DNA from: Minisyncoccota bacterium
Lineage (GTDB): Bacteria > Patescibacteriota > Minisyncoccia > Phycocordibacterales > UBA12079
NCBI GenBank assembly: GCA_023129575.1
Contig: JAGMBS010000003.1
Location: 1-42,337, forward strand
DNA length: 42,337 nt
Direction: 5' to 3'
The position numbers and the translations under genes are program-made. This document shows positions 1-7,000 of this stretch, one piece after another. Positions within the stretch are counted from its first letter, which is position 1. The number at the start of each line of letters is the position of its first letter. The notes below the pieces were generated by a model. It saw only the letters and a list, made by a program, of their open reading frames with translations. It did no database searches and was not told the DNA's origin.

Positions 1-578
1 TAGACGAATTAGGAGAAAACCCTCTCGGGGCCGTTCTTAATATCAAAGCCGAAGAAATCGGCCAGTATGCCGGTATTGCCGACTTTTTAAAATCCGAAAC
101 GGTTCTCGTCAAAGGCAACGACAGCATTATTGAAAAAATCAATTATTATCAAAACAAAACCGCCATAAATAAACTTAATAAAATTATTAACGCCGTCAAT
201 AAATTTGGCTTGACCCTGGCGATTATTTTAATGATAATTTCCACTTTAATTACTTTCAATACCATTCGCTTGGCGATTTATATTTCCCGCGAAGAGATAA
301 AAGTGATGCGTTTGGTGGGAGCGAATAACAGTTATATCAGGGGGCCTTTTATTTTTGAAGGAGTGATTTACGGCGCGCTTTCCGCCCTTCTTACCACGAT
401 TCTTTTTTACCCTTTTCTTTTTTGGCTTAATCCTTTTATTGAAAATATGTTTTTTATAGATCTGCTCGCTTATTATTCTTCTCATCTTCTTTCAATTTTT
501 GCGACCACGCTTGTCGTCGGCATTTTTGTTGGCGTTCTTTCCTCTCTCCTCGCCGTCCGCAAATATCTTTTTGTCTAA
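1..578 (+). CDS. ftsX: Cell division protein FtsX, C-terminal part (5' truncated by window edge)
   Basis: The reading frame is already open at the window edge (first complete codon at base 3), so only the C-terminal part, about 191 residues, is visible. The extracellular part carries the family pattern ELGENPLGAVL followed by a Y-x-x-I stretch. After it come hydrophobic segments around LTLAIILMIISTL, VIYGALSALLTTILFY and IFATTLVVGIFVGVLSSLLA, and the short basic tail AVRKYLFV typical of FtsX ends. FtsX is the membrane partner of the FtsE ATPase and couples division to peptidoglycan hydrolase activation. The ftsE gene and the first transmembrane segment would lie left of the window. An internal ATG at 210 is not the real start because the homologous protein continues upstream of it. 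Confidence 0.85.
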   Translation, partial: DELGENPLGAVLNIKAEEIGQYAGIADFLKSETVLVKGNDSIIEKINYYQNKTAINKLNKIINAVNKFGLTLAIILMIISTLITFNTIRLAIYISREEIKVMRLVGANNSYIRGPFIFEGVIYGALSALLTTILFYPFLFWLNPFIENMFFIDLLAYYSSHLLSIFATTLVVGIFVGVLSSLLAVRKYLFV

Positions 579-599
579 GTTTTGCAAGAATCCAGTCAC

Positions 600-644
600 G
601 AGGTTTGACCTTTTGTAGCACCACTCATCACGAGGTCGAACCTC
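600..644. repeat. Two GAGGT-NNN-ACCTC type short palindromes
   Basis: GAGGT-TTG-ACCTT at 600-612 and GAGGT-CGA-ACCTC at 632-644, both preceded by CAC, just after ftsX. Related copies are at 14600-14612 (centre GCG) and 16243-16255 (centre TCA, inside rpiB). No T-run follows, so these are not typical terminators. Confidence 0.6.
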
Positions 645-680
645 TAAATTACTTCTCGCTGTTTTTTCTTCAAACACAAA

Positions 681-701
681 CTTGGACGTCTCACGTCCAA
701 G
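681..701. repeat. 21-nt palindromic element, CTC centre (RAYT-left copy 1)
   Basis: Arm CTTGGACGT, centre CTC, arm ACGTCCAAG; perfect 9-3-9 palindrome. It forms an inverted pair with the GAG-centred copy at 745-765, 43 nt apart, directly upstream of the RAYT gene. This is a REPIN-like arrangement. Confidence 0.9.
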
Positions 702-744
702 TCAACATTCAAGCACATGTTCAAGTATCTTATCCCCATCTAAA

Positions 745-765
745 CTTGGACGTGAGACGTCCAAG
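745..765. repeat. 21-nt palindromic element, GAG centre (RAYT-left copy 2)
   Basis: Arm CTTGGACGT, centre GAG, arm ACGTCCAAG. It ends 19 nt before the RAYT start codon and is the reverse complement of the copy at 681-701. Confidence 0.9.
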
Positions 766-784
766 TGGTAATATATAAAACATA

Positions 785-1486
785 ATGAGAAAAGTTCCAT
801 TTGTACAAGGCGAATATTATCATATTTATAATCGTGGAGTTGATAAACGAGCGATATTTGGCGACATTTTTGATGTATTAAGATTTTATCAAAGTATGGA
901 AGAATTTAATGTTATTGAACCGATTGGCAGCATTTATGAAAATCGTTTCAACAAAAAAGATAAAACTAAACTTGGACGTGAGACGTCCAAGTCAGGAAAA
1001 TTAGTAGATATTGTGGCTTATTGTCTTAACCCGAATCATTTCCATCTTATATTAATTCCTTTGGTGGAAAATGGAATTAGTGAATTTATGAAAAGATTGT
1101 CAGGTGGATACACTAAGTTTTTTAACATAAAATATAAGAGAAGCGGAGCTTTATTTCAAGGGAATTTTAAAGATGTTCACATTGATACTGATGAATATCT
1201 AATGTATGTAAGCGCCTATGTAAACTTAAATAATCGTGTTCACAAACCACTTGGACGTGAGACGTCCAAGTTTAAGTTGATGAAGTCAAGTTGGAATGAG
1301 TATATGAATACAAAAATAATTAAAGATAAAAAAGGTGACAATAAGTTATCAGGCAATCCAAATGATATTTGCCAAAAGGACATTATTTTAGAGAGATTTG
1401 ATGACATAAGAGATTATAAAAAATTTGCTGAAAGCGCATTACAAAGTATTTTAAAAAGGCGATATGAGATGGATACATTGGAATAA
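785..1486 (+). CDS. REP-associated tyrosine transposase (RAYT, Y1_Tnp family)
   Basis: A 233-residue single-stranded-DNA transposase of the Y1/HUH family (TnpA_REP). It would nick and rejoin hairpin DNA at REP palindromes. Visible family features are the N-terminal YHIYNRGVDKRAIF block, the HUH metal-binding pair H85-F86-H87 in NPNHFHLIL, and a likely catalytic Tyr145 in SAYVNLN, which corresponds to the family YIHLNPV block. The gene contains two perfect 21-nt palindromes read as LGRETSK (residues 63-69 and 156-162). Neither breaks the frame, and the motifs are intact, so it may still be active. Palindromes also lie on both sides of it (681, 745, 1524). No Shine-Dalgarno sequence is visible before the ATG. 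The codons are AT-rich compared with pyrG downstream, fitting a mobile origin. Confidence 0.88.
   Translation: MRKVPFVQGEYYHIYNRGVDKRAIFGDIFDVLRFYQSMEEFNVIEPIGSIYENRFNKKDKTKLGRETSKSGKLVDIVAYCLNPNHFHLILIPLVENGISEFMKRLSGGYTKFFNIKYKRSGALFQGNFKDVHIDTDEYLMYVSAYVNLNNRVHKPLGRETSKFKLMKSSWNEYMNTKIIKDKKGDNKLSGNPNDICQKDIILERFDDIRDYKKFAESALQSILKRRYEMDTLE
971..991. repeat. 21-nt palindromic element inside the RAYT gene (copy 1)
   Basis: Perfect CTTGGACGT/GAG/ACGTCCAAG copy, exactly codon-phased, read as LGRETSK (residues 63-69) between the N-terminal block and the HUH motif. Confidence 0.9.
1250..1270. repeat. 21-nt palindromic element inside the RAYT gene (copy 2)
   Basis: Perfect GAG-centred copy, codon-phased, read as LGRETSK (residues 156-162), just after the catalytic-tyrosine block. 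Confidence 0.9.
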
Positions 1487-1523
1487 TTTTGCTCAGGTAC
1501 TTTGTTTTCAAAATTTAGACAAA

Positions 1524-1544
1524 CTTGGACGTGAGACGTCCAAG
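1524..1544. repeat. 21-nt palindromic element, RAYT-right copy
   Basis: Perfect GAG-centred copy 37 nt after the RAYT stop and upstream of the pyrG promoter. It closes the palindrome-flanked RAYT locus on the right. Confidence 0.9.
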
Positions 1545-1597
1545 TTTGAAAGTTAGGTATTTGTGAGTTTTGAAAAGAGAAAAAAATAAGAGAAAAT

Positions 1598-1625
1598 TTG
1601 TTTTGATTTTTAAATGGGTTATAAT
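1598..1625 (+). promoter_or_regulatory. Sigma-70-type promoter of pyrG, probably leaderless
   Basis: -35 TTGTTT (1598-1603), 16-nt spacer, consensus -10 TATAAT (1620-1625). The pyrG ATG at 1634 is 8 nt after the -10 box, about where transcription should begin, so the mRNA would have almost no 5' leader. This also decides against the TTG at 1628 as start. Confidence 0.7.
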
Positions 1626-1633
1626 TATTGCCA

Positions 1634-3325
1634 ATGAAAAATCGCAAGTATATTTTTGTTGCCGGAGGAGTGATGTCCGGCATAGGCAAAGGCATTACCG
1701 TTTCTTCCGTCGGAAAAATCTTGCAATCGCGCGGTTTCAAAATCACCGCCCTCAAAGTTGACCCCTATGTGAATGTGGACGCCGGCACAATGAATCCCAC
1801 CGAGCACGGCGAAGTGGCTGTTCTGGATGACGGTTATGAAACGGACCAAGATATGCTCAACTACGAGCGTTTTTTGAATGTGACTTTGCCGAATTTAAAT
1901 TATATGACGACCGGGCGGGTGTATCGTTCCGTTATAGAGCGGGAAAGAAATCTTGGTTACAAAGGCAAATGCGTGCAAGTTGTTCCCCATATTCCCTTGG
2001 AGATAATCGGGCGGATTGAAAAAGCGGCCAAATTGGCCGAGGCCGATATTGCCATCATAGAAATTGGTGGCACCATTGGCGAGTATGAAAATATTCTTTT
2101 TTTGGAGGCGGCGCGAATGTTAAAAATAAAGTATCCAAAAGATGTTTTGTTTATTATGCTTTCTTATTTGCCGATTCCAAGCAAAATCGGCGAGATGAAA
2201 ACTAAGCCGACTCAGCACGCGGCGCGCGCCTTAAACGCTACCGGCATCCAGCCGGATATTTTGATTGCCCGCAGCGAGGTTCCCTTGGATAAAAAACGAA
2301 AAGAAAAAATAGCGTTATTTTGCAACATTAATGCCGAAGATGTGATTTCCGCGCCGGATGTTGAGAGCATTTACGATGTTCCTCTTAATTTTGAAAAAGA
2401 TAAAATTAGCGATTCAATTATCAAAAAACTCGGGCTTCAAAAGCGAGCTAAAAAAAGCAATCTCAAACGCTGGAAAAATTTTGTGAAAAAAACTCATAAT
2501 GGCGGCCGGGAAATTAATATCGCCATTATCGGAAAATATTTTGACTCGGGCGATTTCGTTTTGTCCGACGCTTACATTTCCGTCATAGAAGCGATTAAAT
2601 TTTCCGCTTACAAAATAAATTGCAAACCGAAAATTCACTGGCTTAATTCCAAAGATTTTGAGGGCGGACGGGCGGACGGGCAAGCCCGTCCGCCTGTCCG
2701 CCGGCTGGCAGCGCTTAAAAAATATGACGGCGTGATTGTGCCGGGCGGTTTTGGTTCAAGCGGGGTAGAAGGGAAGATTAAAGTTATTCAATACGCGCGC
2801 GAAAACAAAATTCCGTTTTTCGGATTGTGCTACGGAATGCAATTGGCGGTGGTGGAATTTGCGCGCAATGTTCTCGGGTGGAAAGACGCGCACACTGCTG
2901 AAATTAATCCTCGGACAACTCACCCCGTTATTGACATAATGCCGGAGCAAAAAGAAAAATTGGCGAGGGACAACTATGGCGGAACAATGCGTCTCGGCGC
3001 GTATCCGACTGTTCTTAAAAAGGGGACAATTGCCCGCGCGGCCTACGGCCGCGCGGAAATCTCCGAACGCCACCGCCATCGCTTTGAAGTCAATCCGGAA
3101 TTCATTTCGCGGCTCACGCAAGCGGGGTTGATTTTTTCCGGAACTTCGCCGGACGGGCGATTGATGGAAATTGTGGAACTTGGACATACTATGTCCAAGT
3201 TGGGGAAATTGGCGGAAACACATCCGTTTTTTGTGGCGACTCAATTTCATCCGGAGTTTTTGGCGCGCCCGCTTTCTCCCCATCCGCTTTTCACGGAATT
3301 TTTGAAAGTCTGCAAGAAAAAATAA
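1634..3325 (+). CDS. pyrG: CTP synthase
   Basis: A 563-residue enzyme that makes CTP from UTP, ATP and glutamine; cytosolic, pyrimidine synthesis. The N-terminal synthetase domain starts with the P-loop block GGVMSGIGKGI and continues through NVDAGTMNPTEHGEV. The C-terminal class I glutamine amidotransferase domain has VPGGFGSSGVEGK, nucleophile Cys399 in FFGLCYGMQ and a His-x-Glu near HPEFLARP. ATG 1634 is chosen because of the promoter at 1620 and because homologs start just before KYIFVAGG. Two palindromic sequences look inserted: a 40-nt GC-rich hairpin at 2663-2702 in the interdomain linker, and a diverged 21-nt palindrome at 3179-3199 near the C-terminus. The protein is about 20 residues longer before the active Cys than the E. 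coli enzyme (Cys379). Confidence 0.97.
   Translation: MKNRKYIFVAGGVMSGIGKGITVSSVGKILQSRGFKITALKVDPYVNVDAGTMNPTEHGEVAVLDDGYETDQDMLNYERFLNVTLPNLNYMTTGRVYRSVIERERNLGYKGKCVQVVPHIPLEIIGRIEKAAKLAEADIAIIEIGGTIGEYENILFLEAARMLKIKYPKDVLFIMLSYLPIPSKIGEMKTKPTQHAARALNATGIQPDILIARSEVPLDKKRKEKIALFCNINAEDVISAPDVESIYDVPLNFEKDKISDSIIKKLGLQKRAKKSNLKRWKNFVKKTHNGGREINIAIIGKYFDSGDFVLSDAYISVIEAIKFSAYKINCKPKIHWLNSKDFEGGRADGQARPPVRRLAALKKYDGVIVPGGFGSSGVEGKIKVIQYARENKIPFFGLCYGMQLAVVEFARNVLGWKDAHTAEINPRTTHPVIDIMPEQKEKLARDNYGGTMRLGAYPTVLKKGTIARAAYGRAEISERHRHRFEVNPEFISRLTQAGLIFSGTSPDGRLMEIVELGHTMSKLGKLAETHPFFVATQFHPEFLARPLSPHPLFTEFLKVCKKK
2663..2702. repeat. GC-rich hairpin inserted in pyrG linker
   Basis: 19-nt arms (one mismatch), loop AA, built from repeated GGCGGAC units. 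It is codon-phased and read as GGRADGQARPPVRR in the linker between the synthetase and amidotransferase domains, where homologs have a short acidic loop. A similar core (GTCCGCC/GGCGGAC) lies between dnaG and rpoD at 41092. Confidence 0.75.
3179..3199. repeat. Diverged 21-nt palindrome in pyrG
   Basis: Arm CTTGGACAT, centre ACT, arm ATGTCCAAG: same 9-3-9 layout and outer bases as the main family but with ACAT instead of ACGT. Codon-phased, read as LGHTMSK, between EIVE and LGKLAETHP. Confidence 0.75.
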
Positions 3326-3463
3326 AGCAGTTTATTTTTTATCCCCACTTTTCCACAATTTTGCTCCCGTTTTTCTTGCTTTTTGCGGTATAATATCAAT
3401 GTAAGTTGCGCCAAAAATCAGCGAGGTTTTTTGTTGTTCTGAAAAATTCCAAAAATAATAAAA

Positions 3464-3874
3464 ATGAAATTTAGAATTAATAAAAAGATAAAAAAAGATT
3501 TTGATTCTTGGAATATCCAGAAGAAAAAAATTCATGATTTTCGACAAAATAAATTATATCAAGTAAGAGATATTTGGTGGTGCAGTTTGGGTTTGAATGT
3601 TGGTTTTGAACAAGATGGAACAGGTAAAAGTAATGGAAGACCCATCTTAATCCTCAAGGGATTTAGTAAAGAAGTTTGTTTGGTAATTCCTTTGTCAACT
3701 TCACAGAAAGAGAATAAGTACTATTTAAAAGTAGGGAAAATTAAAAATAAAAAAGCCTCGGTTATACTTTCTCAAATTCGTCTTTTAGATACTAAAAGAT
3801 TAGTAAATAAATTAGGTAAATTGGAAAAGAAGAAATTTGAAGAAATCAAAAAAGCCGTCAAAAATTTAATCTGA
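3464..3874 (+). CDS. PemK/MazF-like toxin, no adjacent antitoxin
   Basis: A 136-residue protein. After a basic N-terminal extension of about 33 residues comes a PemK/MazF fold signature: VRDIWWCSLGLNVGFEQ, then GRPILILKGF, then CLVIPLSTS and a C-terminal SQIRLLDTKRL block. Members are typically mRNA interferases of type II toxin-antitoxin modules. No antitoxin-sized ORF is seen immediately upstream or downstream, so it may act alone, pair with a distant antitoxin, or have another role. A TATAAT at 3389-3394 could be the -10 of its promoter, though no good -35 is visible. The codon use is AT-rich relative to pyrG. The family call rests on motif pattern only. Confidence 0.75.
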   Translation: MKFRINKKIKKDFDSWNIQKKKIHDFRQNKLYQVRDIWWCSLGLNVGFEQDGTGKSNGRPILILKGFSKEVCLVIPLSTSQKENKYYLKVGKIKNKKASVILSQIRLLDTKRLVNKLGKLEKKKFEEIKKAVKNLI

Positions 3875-3894
3875 CGACTTTTCTGACTTTTTCT

Positions 3895-3916
3895 CCCGCC
3901 TAAGGCGGGCAAGCCC
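3895..3916. repeat. GC-rich hairpin after the PemK-like gene
   Basis: CCCGCC-TAA-GGCGGG followed by an overlapping GGGC-AA-GCCC option, 20 nt after the stop codon. It could serve as a weak terminator but lacks a T-run; the sequence resembles the GC-rich hairpin family seen at 2663 and 12427. Confidence 0.5.
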
Positions 3917-4030
3917 GAAGGCATTTGTACTCAAATAATATCAGGTGTAAAAAAAAAGTCAAGGGGAGTTTAACATACGAATATACGAACAATGCGAATG
4001 ATACGAATAACAACAAATAAAAAATAAAAA

Positions 4031-7000
4031 ATGAAAATTGAAATCAATAAAAAAATAACGGTTAAAAAGGCAGCCAAGGAACGGCTCAACAGGTTGAGCC
4101 GTTCCTTAGCCGCCTTTGTCCTTCTTTTTTCTCTGATTTTTAGTCCCTTTAATTCAGCTTTTTCGTTCGCGGAAGATAATGAAAGTTCGGGTTTTTTGAA
4201 TTTCAAAACGGGCTTGAACGCCACGGCGTTTTTTGTTTTTAAAACAATTAATTCTTGGTTTCAAATATCCGATTCCGATTCCGAGCAAAAAAAATCACAA
4301 ACTGAAGGCTCATTTTTACAATCCCAAACAGAAACTATTGCGGAGGGCGGGCGCGCGACGCCCGCCCTCCCTCTCGCCCCCGCGGATTCCTCCGCCGCTG
4401 AAACTCAAATCTCCGCGGGCCAAAAATTAATAAAAAAAATCGCCCAATTAAGTCCGCCGGCCATCTTGCCTCAAGCGCTTTCGGTTCAGAGCGCCGGCAT
4501 CAGCCAAGAGGAACTCGCGAGAGAATTAAATATTTTGGAAAATTCTTTGAAAGCGGAAATTTACCGAATGGCTTCGCAATTGGCGCCCGCCGCGCCCGCC
4601 GCTCAAACACCCGCCAGCAATTTTCAGGCCATCGCGCTTTCGCAGAGAATAGATAATTTGGATCAGGTTACCATTTCCAACGCCACCATCTCTAAATCCA
4701 CTTTTAGCGGTTCAACCGGAACAATCACCGATTTAACGGCAACTGATTTGACAGCCACCGATTTCACGACCGCCAATTTGTCCGCTTCAAATAATAGTTA
4801 TTTTACCGCTTTAAGCCAAGGATCAATCCCGTTCATCGGAGCAAGCGGACTTCTGTTGCAAGACAACACCAATCTTTTTTGGGACGATACAAATAACCGC
4901 TTGGGTTTGGGAACAATTACTCCTAATTATACGCTTGATGTCAGCGGGGACATTCGCACCAGCGCCACTCTTTACGCTTCCACTACCGAAATAACCAATC
5001 TGACAATAACTACCGCTTCCTCCACGCAATTAACTGTCTCGGATAAATCGTGGCTGGGGACTGTTCTGGGCGGAACTTGGCAGGGGACAATCATCGGCGA
5101 CGATTACATTACCAAAACAGGTGATTGGTCCGGGACTGTTTCAGGAAGTTATACAGGATTTGGCAATGATTTTTATACATATTTCAACGCGACCAGCACA
5201 AACGCTCTCGCGGAAGGCGCGAGCAATTTATATTGGACGCAAAACAGATGGGATCAAGCGATGACCGCGACCACCACTCTGCCGACAATCACAACTTTGC
5301 TTAATTTAACTAATGCTTCTACCACTCAACTCACAGTCAGCGATAAATCGTGGATAGGAACTGTGCTGGGCGGGACTTGGCAAGGGACATCCATTACCGA
5401 CACTTATATTGATGATGACATCACTTTGACGAATATCACGCAGATAACAAGTCGGGCGATTTCGGATACTTCGGGAACGCTTTTGGTCGGCCGGGGCGGC
5501 ACGGGTTTGACTACATTAACAAGCGGTTCTATTTTATACGCCGACGGAGACGATAATTTAACCGCTCTGGCAAGTTCAACGGACGGTTATGTTTTGGTTT
5601 TGGACGCGAACGGCCGGCCGTCTTGGAATGATTTTACCGGAACGGGCAAAGTGGTTTATGACACTTCGCCGACTTTCACGACCGGGATTACAGTGCCGGC
5701 GGACAGCATCAGCCACACGGAATTAAGCGAGGGGGACGCTTTCACTTGGACGGGTTCGCATAGTTTCAGCGGAGCAGGCGATATAGATTTGCCGGCTGAC
5801 AGCGTGGATGCCGGAGATGTGAATTTCAATTACGCCGCCAGCGGTTCAGAGGGCGGTTCGGCGACTTCGGGAGACAGCGCGTCAGCGTTCTTTTCAACGG
5901 GGACAATCGAGCACGAATATGGCGGCTTGCAGGCGGATGTCGGTTCTTACGCGGGTTTGCTTTCAATTACGGGCGGAGCCACCGCGCAGGTGGATAGCGT
6001 CAGCGAATTGAACGCTCTTTTATTGGGAGAGAGTGTCGCTTCCACAACGAATGTTTGGGCGGACGCTTATATTTCTTCGGCTTCAACTTGGAACGCAAAA
6101 TGGGACGCGTTGTCGGATATTTCGTTGGCTCATAAGTCAATTTTTGTTGGGGACAGTTCCGGCCATCCGGTCGCGACTTCCACGATAACTGTTTTAGATA
6201 GCGGTTTTGTCGGCATCGGAACAACGGTCATCGGCACTCCAAATCAACTCTGGTCTAGTGGAACCCCTATTGTAGAAATAGGTGGTGTTACGAGTAATAT
6301 GTATAGCCTTTTGAATCTGGCGGGGAAAGATAATGATGATGGGGCGAATGTTGCAGTAATTACTTTCAATAATATGGAGAATTCCGATGCTTCTGATGCT
6401 ACAAGCCAGAATTTAGCAGCAATCTATGCTCAAACGGAAACATCTGACAGTAATGCAGGAGATGATTCAGGCGGGCATTTAGTATTTCTGACAAAACCAG
6501 AAGCGGGAACTGCTGCAGAAAGAATGAGAATAGATAGCGACGGCAACATCGGCATCGGCACGACGACGCCCACGGCGCTGACGCACATCCTCCAAACAGG
6601 CGCGACGGACGCATTCAGAGTAGATGATGAATTGGCGGATACAAGTCCATTCGTAATCGATGACGACGGCAACGTCGGGATTGGGACGGATAGTCCGACA
6701 AGTAAATTACATTTACCATCAGAAAACGATGAAACAACTCCGACATTATCTTTTGGTGATGGGGATTCTGGATTTTATGAAAGGAACGATGATGAGCTAG
6801 CAGTTTCTCTAGGTGGGGTTGGAAAATTTTATTTTGGTAGTTCTTGGGTGAGATATTTAGGAAATGGATGGTTGCTAAAGAATTCTAACACATCTAGTAC
6901 AAATCCAGCTTTTTCGTTTGAAGGTGATGTGGACACAGGTATTGGCAGGGCAGGAGCAAATGAATTATCTTTGATTACTGGAGCGACGGAACGGATCAGG

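Noticed and set aside
3034-3056. Perfect GC-rich palindrome (10-nt arms, centre TAC) inside pyrG, read RAAYGRAE
   Set aside because: By recalled alignment with E. coli CTP synthase the segment between GTMRLGA and ERHRHR has the ordinary length, so there is no sign of insertion.
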